This document shows positions 38,077 to 46,383 of a stretch of 64,000 bases of DNA, piece after piece; position 1 is the first letter of the stretch; each line of letters begins with the position of its first letter. A program made the translations under genes and the position numbers. Source of the stretch: Paracoccus cavernae (GTDB lineage: Bacteria > Pseudomonadota > Alphaproteobacteria > Rhodobacterales > Rhodobacteraceae); NCBI GenBank assembly GCA_030410095.1, contig JAUFRC010000002.1, positions 1-64,000 of the forward strand. Reading direction: 5' to 3'. Below the pieces are notes generated by a model. That model ran no database searches and was not told where the DNA came from. It saw only the letters and a list, made by a program, of their open reading frames with translations.

Positions 38077-38976
38077 TCAGTCCGGATAGTGGACCGGCTC
38101 GAGCGCCGATTTGCGCCGCAGCGTCTCCAGAACCGCAGACCAGTCGTTTCCGCCGAAACCTTCGGCTTTGGACATGGAGTAGATCTGCGCTGCTGCGGCA
38201 CCGACGGACAACGGCACGTTCAATCCGGCAGCATATGACAGCGCCAGATTGAGATCCTTGGAGGCGAGACCCAGGCCGAACTCTGCTGAAATGTCGCCGC
38301 CGAGCACTTTGCGTTGATAGGCGCCGGTAACAAAACCTTTGCCCGCTGTAGTGCCTGCCAGCACCTCGACCGTGCGCGCGACATCCAGTCCTGCAGCCTC
38401 GGCAAAAGCGAGGGTTTCGGCGGTCAGCGTGTTCAGGGCCGTCGACATGAAGTTGTTGACGATCTTGGTGCGGGTTCCGGTCCCGTTATCGCCGCAATGG
38501 ATCGTCTGACGACCGACCGCGTCGAAAATGACGGCCGCCGCCTCGACATCGCGAGACGCTCCGCCGGCGAGGATCAGGAGCTGGCCGCGCTCGGCCACTT
38601 CCGAGGTTCCGCCGACCGGCGCGTCGAGCATAGCAATGCCGATCCGCGAAAGACGCGTCGCGATACGGTCCGTGGCTTCGGGGGCAATGGTGCTCATGTC
38701 GATGAAAAGCGTCGCCTTGGCCATCGCATTCGCCACGCCCGGCGAACCGAACAGGATATCTTCGACATCCGGCCCGTTCGGCAGCATGGTCACGACGAAT
38801 TGCCGGTTCGAGGCCGCATCGGCCGCCGACGAGGCGGCATGGCCGCCAAGACCGGCGATGCGCGCAACCGCTTCCGGATTGATGTCGTAGACCCAGACCT
38901 CGTGTCCGGCCTCGACCAAGTTGCGCGACATGGCGTGACCCATGCGCCCAAGACCGATGAACCCAATGGAAGCCAT
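38077..38976 (-). CDS. Beta-hydroxyacid dehydrogenase (3-hydroxyisobutyrate/YihU-like)
   Basis: Intact 299-residue enzyme. NAD(P) motif IGFIGLGRMGHAMSRNL; substrate motif DAPVGGTSEVAERGQLLILAGG; catalytic Lys in TKIVNNFMSTALN; TAGKGF. Overall it resembles E. coli YihU (sulfolactaldehyde reductase / 4-hydroxybutyrate dehydrogenase) more than classic MmsB: the TMLPNG, IDMSTI and NN-MS blocks all agree. But the arginine that binds the sulfonate in sulfolactaldehyde reductases (in PVGRTS) is Gly here (PVGGTS), so sulfolactaldehyde is not assured. It probably interconverts a C3-C4 hydroxyacid and semialdehyde for the neighbouring dehydrogenase. Confidence 0.88.
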   Translation of the reverse strand: MASIGFIGLGRMGHAMSRNLVEAGHEVWVYDINPEAVARIAGLGGHAASSAADAASNRQFVVTMLPNGPDVEDILFGSPGVANAMAKATLFIDMSTIAPEATDRIATRLSRIGIAMLDAPVGGTSEVAERGQLLILAGGASRDVEAAAVIFDAVGRQTIHCGDNGTGTRTKIVNNFMSTALNTLTAETLAFAEAAGLDVARTVEVLAGTTAGKGFVTGAYQRKVLGGDISAEFGLGLASKDLNLALSYAAGLNVPLSVGAAAAQIYSMSKAEGFGGNDWSAVLETLRRKSALEPVHYPD

Positions 38977-39061
38977 TGTTTCTTTCTCCGTTTTCCGATG
39001 GCCTGATGCAGGATCAGGCAGGATTGTTATCTGAAATTGATCGTCCGGCCGGCGGCCCGCC

Positions 39062-40328
39062 TCAAAGGAAGGCCATCGACATCCACGGCATGAAGGCGAT
39101 CGCCACGCAGCACAGGATCAGCACGAGAACATAGGGGCCGACCGTTCGGGTTACGGTTGCGAAACTCACCCCCGAGACCGCACTGGCGACAAAGAGGTTC
39201 AGCCCGAGCGGCGGCGTGATGAAGCCGACTGCCAAGGTCGAGACGATGATCACCCCGAAATGCACCGGATCCACACCGATTTCACGGGCGATCGGGGTCA
39301 GCATCGGCGCAAGGATCAGGATATTGGGCGCGGCCTCCATCACGCTGCCGACAATGAGCAGCAGCAGGATGATCATGATCAGGAGCACCACGGGATCGGT
39401 GGACCAGCCGAGCATCGCCGAAACCAGAGCATCGGGGATCTTCAGCACCGTGAGGTTTTGCGACAGGACCATGGCGACCGCGACAATCGGGATGACCAAA
39501 CCACAGATGCGCGAGCTGCTGACCAGAACCGCCGGAACATCGCGGAGCTTCAGCTTGCGGGTAATGACCACCGCCACAAAGGCAGTAGACGGCGGCGACC
39601 GCGCCTGCCTCGGTCGGGGTGAAAATGCCCGAGTAGATCCCGACGAGAATGATGGCGATCGCGCCAATCGCGTAGCGCGTATCGATTGCAGCCGTCACCA
39701 CGCCACGCGCGGAAAAGGGCGTGCGCTCGCCATAATTGCGTTTGCGCGAGATGAGATAGGCCACGACACACATCGCGCCGACCATCACGAGACCCGGGAT
39801 GATCCCAGCAATGAAAAGGTCGGTGACGCTGACGCCGGTCGTCACGCCGTAAAGAACGAAGGAGACGCTTGGCGGGATGATGATCCCCACGACGCCTCCG
39901 GCCGCAACGGTGCCTGCCGAAAAGCCGCGGTCATAGGATTGTTTGCTCATCTCGGGCAGAACAACCTTGCCCACCGTCGCGACGGTCGCCGCATTCGAGC
40001 CGCTGATCGCCGCGAAAATGCCCGAGGCCACGATCGTCGTCAGCGCCAGACCGCCGCGCATCCATCCCACGATGCTCTGGGAAAAGCGCATGATCTGCGC
40101 CGCAATTCCGCCGGATGCGATCAGATCGCCGGTCACGACAAAGAGCGGCAGGGCCAAAAGCGGGAAGAGGTTCAACGAGTCGAACATCGTCAGGCTGATG
40201 TTGAGCAGCGGAAACTGGTCGGTGATCAGCGTCAGCAGCACGGCTCCGATGCCGATGACGGTCAGGATTTCGACCCCGAGCAGCAGGAAGACTGCCAAGG
40301 CGATGAATACAAGTGTGCTTGGTTCCAT
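39062..40328 (-). CDS. dctM: TRAP transporter large permease DctM
   Basis: About 422 residues with about 12 helices. TRAP large-subunit motifs: GSNAATVATVGKVVLPEMSK, GGVVGIIIPPSVSFVLYGVTTG, IFTPTEAGAVAAVY and GSVMEAAPNILILAPMLTP near the end. Two missing bases near 39585 and 39560 shift the frame. It follows dctQ by 20 bases and precedes the beta-hydroxyacid dehydrogenase gene by 85. It forms the sodium-coupled channel for the acid bound by the Tat-exported DctP. Confidence 0.92.
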
Positions 40329-40348
40329 GTCTTGCTCCCCCGCAAGGC

Positions 40349-40864
40349 TCAGCTGGCCGAAGCGACCGGCGGCGTCAGCGGACGCCCGTGCCGATAGTCG
40401 CCGATGGTGGTAATGGCGCGCTGCACCGTCCGCAGGGCCACAAGGCCCCAGCCCACCGGCACCGAGAGCAGGGCAATCCAGAACGGCAGGTCGATACCAA
40501 CCATTTTCTGCTCGAAATCGACGACATCGGCGAAAGGCTGGCGGATGAACACCACGACGATGCTGGCAAGGACGATCAGCAACAGATCGGACAGGAGCAG
40601 CAGGGCAAGCTGCGCGCCGCGCGGCAGCATGTCGCGCAGGACCGTCACCGCAAGATGGCTGCGGTTGCGCGCCATCGCCGCCATCGACAGATAGCTCAGC
40701 CAGATAAAAGCATAGATCGCCGTCTCGTAAGCAGAGAGGATCGAGGTTTTGAACAGGTAGCGCCCGATGACTTCGGCGAAAATGACGGCGATGATGTAGA
40801 TATAGAGGATCGCACCCAGCGCATCCTCGAGATACTGGTCCACAAGCGCAATGGTCCGCTTCAT
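40349..40864 (-). CDS. dctQ: TRAP transporter small permease DctQ
   Basis: Intact 171-residue protein with four helices. Family features: EVIGRYLFKTSILSAYETAIYAFIWLSYLSMAAMARNRSHLAVTVLRD, matching DctQ (R-Y-x-F and R...H.xV). It lies between dctP and dctM on the minus strand. Confidence 0.9.
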   Translation of the reverse strand: MKRTIALVDQYLEDALGAILYIYIIAVIFAEVIGRYLFKTSILSAYETAIYAFIWLSYLSMAAMARNRSHLAVTVLRDMLPRGAQLALLLLSDLLLIVLASIVVVFIRQPFADVVDFEQKMVGIDLPFWIALLSVPVGWGLVALRTVQRAITTIGDYRHGRPLTPPVASAS

Positions 40865-40931
40865 CCTTGCCTTCCCTCCCATGGTTGCAGTGACCGGACG
40901 GCAATCACGCGCGGATCTCCGGCCCCCGAAC

Positions 40932-42130
40932 TCACAGCTTCCACCAGCGCACCGGCTCGGTACCGCCTTGCGCCGCGGTCACCTTGAGAACGAGCTCGTA
41001 GGCCTCGCGCCCGTAGGTATCGACCGCTTGCTGCAGCAGGGGATTGCTCTCGACGGAAAGCGCGCTTTTCCACGCCGCGCGCTCTTCGTCGGTCAGGAAG
41101 GTCATCTTGGTTCCGGCAGCAAGGAAACCTGCATCCGGAGCCGAATCCGGCATGATGCCGAATGTGTCCCGCTGGATCGTTTCATAGGTGTTGTAGACAT
41201 AGGTCTGCGCCTCGAAAGCGGCTTCCATGACGGATTCCCGCAGATCCTCGTCCAGCTTGTCGAGCCAGCGGCTGCTGAGCCAGATCGAGTCGGTGTTGTA
41301 CATCCAGTCGGTGTCGATGATCTGACCGATGACAGTCGCCATCCCCGTGTCGTAGCCGGAGCCCGGCGCAAGATGCAGCCCCTCCATCACACCATCCTTG
41401 AGCGCCGAGAAGGTCTCGGCCCATGCGATCGGGGTCGCGCTGGTGGGAAGGATCTGGAAGGCAAGCTGTTCGAGCTTTGCGGCCGTGACGCGGATCTTCA
41501 TGCCGGCGAGATCTTCCGGCCGCCGGACCTCGGTCGAGACCGAACGCGACAGCATCACCCTGCGCACCCAGGGATGGGCAAAGGCAACAACAAGGCGGCG
41601 ATCCTCGGTGCCCTTGCGGAAGGTGTCGTTGAACTCCTTGCTGAACAGCAGACGCCAGAAATTCTGTTCGTTCCCGATGGCATAGGGCACATCGAGAATG
41701 TTCAGGATCGGAACCAGCTGCGCGGCATTCTGCATGCTGCAACTGCCCGCCTGAACGACGCCCTGCTGCACCTTCTTGAGCAGCTCGGCCTGACCGCCCA
41801 AAGCGCCGCCGTCATGGACTTCGACATAGATGCGGCCACCGCTCAGGCGCTCGATCGCGGCCTTGAACTCGGGTGCGCCATGGATCCAGGACATATGCGG
41901 CGTTCCGACACGGCCGGGGAACTGGTTCAACGTGGCGTCAAGTCCCATGGTCAGCACATGTTCGGCGGCCGCCTTTCGCGCGGTTTCATCCGCGACGACT
42001 TCGGCCAAAGCCTTGCCGCCCCCGACAGCGTGTAGCCAAAGCCCACGCTCGCAACCGTGCAACCGCCCAGAGCCGCCCGCAGGATGTCCCGTCGGTTCAG
42101 ATGTCCCGAGGCCTTTTCAAGTTTCTTCAT
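40932..42130 (-). CDS. dctP: TRAP transporter binding protein DctP, Tat-exported
   Basis: About 399 residues. The N-terminus KKLEKASGHLNRRDILRAALGG is a twin-arginine signal (NRRDIL). The body has PHMSWIHGAPEFKAAIERLSGGRIYVEVH, GQAELLKKVQQGVVQAG, the conserved Arg region AGMKIRVTAAKL (which clamps the ligand carboxylate) and ESVMEAA helices. One base is missing near 42030. Export by Tat suggests folding before transport or a cofactor. It is the first gene of the operon and is divergent from lysR. The ligand should be a carboxylic acid, possibly a sulfonated or substituted one. Confidence 0.88.
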
Positions 42131-42283
42131 TTCCGTTGTCTCCCCCATATGTTCTTGCGTCGCCCGCCGGCCCCCGATCTCCGGCGCTCGGCCCAAGGTC
42201 CTGTTCCGGACCTCGTGCGTGAACTCCGCGGCACCTCCCTGTGCCGACGTGATCCCGGACGTCTTTGCAGGGAATTTAATCCA

Positions 42284-42324
42284 CAGAACTACTTACGAAA
42301 AGTAATAAATTATTGACGGTTCTG
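42284..42324. promoter_or_regulatory. LysR operator between dctP and lysR
   Basis: TTACGAAAAGTAA (42293-42305) is a perfect-armed dyad of the exact T-N11-A form bound by LysR regulators, in the AT-rich intergenic region. A wider dyad, CAGAAC (42284-42289) and GTTCTG (42319-42324), frames it. The position between divergent dctP and lysR fits control of both. Confidence 0.68.
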
Positions 42325-42436
42325 TAAGTTGAGATTTAGGATGTACTGATATTCCAGCCAAATCCCTGCATTGCCGCGATACGGACAAGCAATACGGATC
42401 ACGCCAAAGACCCTCAACCCAGACCGGATATGATCC

Positions 42437-43348
42437 ATGTCGATCAGAATGCTCAAGACGCTTATTGCGATTGCAGACCACAAGACCTTCAGCGCCGCCG
42501 CCGATGCCGTCTTCGTCACCCATGCCGCCGTCAGCCAGCAAATGCGGTCGCTTGAGGAGAGCTGGCAGGTCAAGATCTTCGACCGCACGACCCGAACTCC
42601 CGAGTTTACGCCCGTCGGCCGCGCGCTTGTGTCGCAGGCCCGCGAAGTGGTCCGCGCCTACGACAATATCGTTCCGGCCGTTCTGGGCGATGGTGGCCTG
42701 CGGGGAGAATTCCCGCTCGGAGCCGTCGCCACGACCCTGACGGCGATCGTGCCTTTCTCGGCGGCCCTGCTGAAGAACAGCTGTCCCGAACTGCATTTGC
42801 GGCTTTATCCGGGACTGACGAACCAGCTGATCCCGCAGGTCGAGCGCGGCACGCTCGAGGCGGCGCTGATCTCGCGGCCTCCTGCGCTCGCACCGAGCCT
42901 GGTCTGGCGCAGCATTGCGCAGGAAAAACTGGTGCTGGTGACATCGCACAAGGTCCAGAGCGACGATGCCGTCGAAATCCTTCGCAGCTATCCCTTCATC
43001 CGCTTTTCACGCGATGCCGTCGTCGGCACGTTGATCGAAAAATGCCTGAGCGATAACGGAATCGCCGTCACCGATACGATGGAACTGGCCAATCTCGAGG
43101 CGATCTACGGCATGGTGATTGCCGATCTCGGCATCTCGATCGTCCCCGATCCCTGCATCAAACTGGCCAACGAGCCGCCACTGCGCCGCATTTCCCTCAG
43201 GGGTCTGAACGCCCCTGTCCGCGAGCTGGGCCTGATCTACCGCAAGGATACGACCAAGCTGCGGGTGATCGAAGAGGTCGCCACCTCGATCGACAAGGCG
43301 CTCGCCATCGGGACCTTTTCGTCCGATTCCATCCGGCTGGCGACCTGA
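42437..43348 (+). CDS. LysR-family regulator
   Basis: Intact 303-residue LysR protein. The N-terminal HTH reads MLKTLIAIADHKTFSAAADAVFVTHAAVSQQMRSLEE; the co-inducer domain follows with TAIVPFSAALLKNSCPEL and ERGTLEAALIS. It is divergent from the TRAP/HIBADH/SSADH/TauE operon and convergent with the 49.5-43.4 kb fumarate-reductase/hydro-lyase/exporter operon, so it may control either or both. The T-N11-A site 130 bases upstream is the likely binding site. Confidence 0.92.
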   Translation: MSIRMLKTLIAIADHKTFSAAADAVFVTHAAVSQQMRSLEESWQVKIFDRTTRTPEFTPVGRALVSQAREVVRAYDNIVPAVLGDGGLRGEFPLGAVATTLTAIVPFSAALLKNSCPELHLRLYPGLTNQLIPQVERGTLEAALISRPPALAPSLVWRSIAQEKLVLVTSHKVQSDDAVEILRSYPFIRFSRDAVVGTLIEKCLSDNGIAVTDTMELANLEAIYGMVIADLGISIVPDPCIKLANEPPLRRISLRGLNAPVRELGLIYRKDTTKLRVIEEVATSIDKALAIGTFSSDSIRLAT

Positions 43349-43364
43349 GGCGCAGCGGAGCGCG

Positions 43365-43679
43365 TCACTCCGGCTTGAAGAAGGGCGCGGGGATCAGGAT
43401 CTTGTTCTCGATCTGGTCGACGAGCGGGCGCATCTGGACGGCATAGCTCTGCCATTCCTGCGAGGCCTGCAACGCCTTGCGACGCTCCCACCGGTCATCC
43501 ATGCTGTCATAGCCCCACATATGGACGATCTGGTTCAGCGGGCCGATATCGGTAAAGTAATAGCCGACCATCTTGCCGAGAATGCGGGTCTGGACCTCCA
43601 GCCCTTCCGCCTCATAAAGCTTGAGGAATTTCGGGACATTGCCGTTTTTCAGCGTATAGGTTCGCATGTCGATGAACAT
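43365..43679 (-). CDS. NIPSNAP-family protein
   Basis: Intact 104-residue ferredoxin-like (dimeric alpha/beta barrel) protein: MRTYTLKNGNVPKFLKLYEAEG, GYYFTDIGPLNQIVHMWGYDS and DDRWERRKALQ. NIPSNAP proteins are poorly understood; in bacteria they are often the last gene of catabolic operons for aromatic or substituted acids. It follows the YeiH exporter gene by 38 bases. The ATG at 43679 has a weak ribosome site; a start 12 bases later is possible. Confidence 0.85.
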   Translation of the reverse strand: MFIDMRTYTLKNGNVPKFLKLYEAEGLEVQTRILGKMVGYYFTDIGPLNQIVHMWGYDSMDDRWERRKALQASQEWQSYAVQMRPLVDQIENKILIPAPFFKPE

Positions 43680-43717
43680 CGATCAGGGCCTTTTCATGTT
43701 TGGAAAGGGAGAGGGGC

Positions 43718-44733
43718 TCAGACCTGCAGCGTTATGATCATGGTCAGCGCGAAAGCGGCGAGAACGGCCGTCAGCGCGCAGACAACCGCGATGGCGCGCG
43801 GACCGACCTCGGCCAATTTGCCGAGCGAGGTCTTCATCCCCAGTGCGGAAATCGCGACGATCAGAAGCCAGCGCGACAGCTCGAGAAGAAATGCCACAAT
43901 CTCCGGCGGGATTATTCTGGTGCTGCCGATCAGAACGAGCGCCGCAAAGCCCAGAACGAAAAGCGGGATCGGAAGCTTGCCGCCCGATTGCGCGCCGGGA
44001 TGCGAGGCAAAACACAAGGAGATGACGACCACGACCGGCACCAAAAGCGCCACGCGCAGCAGCTTGACGAAGGTTGCGGTCGCGCCCGCCTCGTCGGAAA
44101 CCGAATATCCCGCCCCGACCACTTGGGCCACATCATGGATCGTCGCGCCGAAGAAGACGCCCATCGCGTGATCCGAAAGGCCCAATGCCGTGCCGATCAT
44201 CGGATAGATGATCATTGCGATCGTGGACAAAGCCGTGACCGCGATCACGGTGAAGACCGTATCACGCTCGTGATTGGGGTCGTCCTTGGGCAGAACCGAC
44301 GAGATCGCGAGCGCGGCCGAGGCGCCGCAAATCGCCACCGCTCCGCCCGTCAACAGGCCGAAGGGCAGCGAGCGGCCGGTAGCCCGCGCCAAAACGACGC
44401 CCAAGCCGATCGTCAGCCCGACACCGGCCAGAGTGATGCCCACGACGACCAACCCCGCCGAGGCGATCTGCTGGACGGTAATCCCCAACCCCAGAAGCGC
44501 CACGCCGAAACGCAGCAGCTTCTTTGCGGCGAACTCGATCCCTCGGCGGCCGGTGCCTGCGGCTCGGCCAGAAAGGCAAAGGCCATGCCCAGAAGCAGCG
44601 CCATGAGCATGACCGGCGCGCCGTAATGTTCGGAGAGAAACCGTGCCGCCAGCGCGACGGTCACCGCCGAGAGAATGCCGGGAAAAAGGCTGCGCAACCT
44701 GCCGGGAAACCGGCCCATCTCGATCACGGTCAT
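43718..44733 (-). CDS. YeiH/TauZ-family putative sulfate/sulfite exporter
   Basis: About 338 residues with about 9-10 helices. The UPF0324/YeiH signature GGAVAICGASAALAISSVLP is present, as are FFGATIHDVAQVVGAGYSVS and the C-terminal ISALGMKTSLGKLAEVG. Members of this family (TauZ, SuyZ) are placed in taurine and sulfolactate operons as exporters of the sulfate or sulfite released. One base is missing near 44535. Its ATG overlaps the hydro-lyase beta-subunit stop (ATGA), so it is made together with that enzyme; this is strong operonic evidence for sulfur release by the pathway. Confidence 0.85.
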
Positions 44734-45398
44734 CCGATCAGCTCGTCGGTGCGGTCGTCGGTCTCGCCGAAGCGCTTGAGGACGGCGGGTTTGGTGCCCT
44801 CGTAGACACGCTCGAGATTCTCGGCGATCTTGGCATTCTCGCGCTCGAAGAGGCAATTCCCTTCCATATCCGAAGCTACGAGGAAGGGCCCCATGCGGTT
44901 GCATTTCAGCACCCACATCGCCTGGGCCAGACCAAGCTCCTCATGCCAGTGCACGGCTTCGACATTCTCGACCCCGCGCCCGAGAAGCGCTCCGGTGCCA
45001 TAGCCCACGGTCGAGAGATAGATCGCTCCGTTCGGGACGAAGTATTCCTTGTAATCCTTGGACGACATTCCGCCCTTGCCGACGATCAGGCGCGCACCCG
45101 ATTTCGCGATCCATTCCGGCAGCCATTTCGAGAAGCGGAAACTCGCCGTGGCGGTGACCGCCCCCATGTCGAAACTGCCGTCCTTGCGGATCGTGGCTGC
45201 CGGCGAGCAGTGGAAATTCGCCGCGCTCTGTGACGGCAGCTCCAGCGGGATATTCGCCTTGCCCTCGAGCGCGCGCATGTAGACGCCCTCTCGCGCGGTA
45301 TACATCAGGCCGGAAAGATAGACGATATCGCCAAGGCGCAACGCGGCGATCTCTTCGGCGGTGGGCGTGGTCGAAAGCTCGACTTCGCGCGGCTTCAT
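44730..45398 (-). CDS. Class I fumarase/tartrate dehydratase-like hydro-lyase, beta subunit
   Basis: Intact 222-residue beta subunit. It keeps the swivelling domain pattern LGDIVYLSGLMYTAREGVYMRALEG and IVGKGGM, but the conserved GPTT-x-x-RM active-site loop reads TATASFRFS, and the segment after FHCSPAATI departs from FumA/TtdB. Such changes suggest a substrate other than fumarate, malate or tartrate. It overlaps the alpha-subunit stop by 4 bases and the exporter start by 4. With the alpha subunit it forms a [4Fe-4S] dehydratase. Confidence 0.85.
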   Translation of the reverse strand: MKPREVELSTTPTAEEIAALRLGDIVYLSGLMYTAREGVYMRALEGKANIPLELPSQSAANFHCSPAATIRKDGSFDMGAVTATASFRFSKWLPEWIAKSGARLIVGKGGMSSKDYKEYFVPNGAIYLSTVGYGTGALLGRGVENVEAVHWHEELGLAQAMWVLKCNRMGPFLVASDMEGNCLFERENAKIAENLERVYEGTKPAVLKRFGETDDRTDELIG

Positions 45399-46351
45399 TC
45401 TGCAGCCTCCAATGCGGTATCCCATTCCACGGTCTCGCGGCGCTGATAGGGGGTGAACCAGTCGGGGTCGGTGCGGTGTTCGACACGCCCGTCGGGGAAG
45501 ATGCGAGCCACCGCGCGGCGCGATGACAGGCAGAAGGCATGGACCGACATCTGCATCCCGCCGGTATGGCAATAGCCGACCTCGATATGGGTATCGATCA
45601 CCATGTTCTTGCCGACAAAGCCCATCGCGCCCATGCCGATGGAGTTGCCCAGCTCCTTGAGCTCTTCCTCAAGCTCGGCGATCCGGGGATCCGCATTGCG
45701 GTCGCCCACCGTACGCAGACAAGCCGCGCGTTTGCCCAAAACCATGCAGGTGTCCTTGCAGCCGCCCAGCCCGATCCCGATGATCGCGGGCTGGCAGGCA
45801 AGTCCGCGTTTGCCGAATGCCACAAGGCTGTCGAGATAGAAGCGCTTTATCCCCTGGATACCGTCGGACGGAAAAAGCATCCGGTAATCGGTTCCGAACA
45901 GCCCGCCTTTGTGGACCGTTATCAGGTCGATCCAGTCACCGCCGGGCTCGTAGCCATATTCGATCTCGGGCGCGCCGATGCCCACATTGTTGTCATGATC
46001 GGTGCGCCACAAGGGGTGTACGCGGTTGGGGCGCAGGGGCACCGAACTCGTGGCATTTGCGGTCGCCCGCCGCAAGGCGGCCTCGAGCGCGACCGGCCCG
46101 CCCTCGATGCGGGCATCATTGCCCATTTTCACATACCAGCGCGGCGTTCCGGTATCGCCGCACATGGCGCGGCGGTCCTGCTTGGCGGCCTCGTAATTCT
46201 CGAGCATGGCTTGCAGCACGAAGGATGACAGATCGCCGTCCTCGGTCTTGGCGGCAGCCTTTAGACCGCCGAGATAATCCTCGGGGATCTCGATTGCCGC
46301 CTTGGCCATCAGCTCTTCGGCGGTGGATTGGATGAGGTGAAGCGGGATCAC
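45395..46351 (-). CDS. Class I fumarase/tartrate dehydratase-like hydro-lyase, alpha subunit
   Basis: Intact 318-residue alpha subunit with a GTG start at 46351 (GGAAAG upstream). The three cysteines for the [4Fe-4S] cluster are visible: AMCGDTGTPRWYVK, GLGGCKDTCMVLG and YCHTGGMQMSVHAF. The middle loop (canonical GIGGTxExAM) is GCKDTCM here, with an extra cysteine. The fold otherwise follows FumA/TtdA (IEYGYEPGGDWIDLITVHKGG). It is one of eight genes in the operon, 32 bases after the flavoprotein gene. Confidence 0.87.
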   Translation of the reverse strand: MIPLHLIQSTAEELMAKAAIEIPEDYLGGLKAAAKTEDGDLSSFVLQAMLENYEAAKQDRRAMCGDTGTPRWYVKMGNDARIEGGPVALEAALRRATANATSSVPLRPNRVHPLWRTDHDNNVGIGAPEIEYGYEPGGDWIDLITVHKGGLFGTDYRMLFPSDGIQGIKRFYLDSLVAFGKRGLACQPAIIGIGLGGCKDTCMVLGKRAACLRTVGDRNADPRIAELEEELKELGNSIGMGAMGFVGKNMVIDTHIEVGYCHTGGMQMSVHAFCLSSRRAVARIFPDGRVEHRTDPDWFTPYQRRETVEWDTALEAAE

Positions 46352-46383
46352 GTTCTTTCCTTTCGAAGCTCGCTCTGCTGGCG

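Noticed and set aside
38077-38976. Calling the hydroxyacid dehydrogenase sulfolactaldehyde reductase (YihU)
   Set aside because: Overall similarity is good, but the sulfonate-binding Arg is Gly, and no sulfoquinovose-pathway partners are present.
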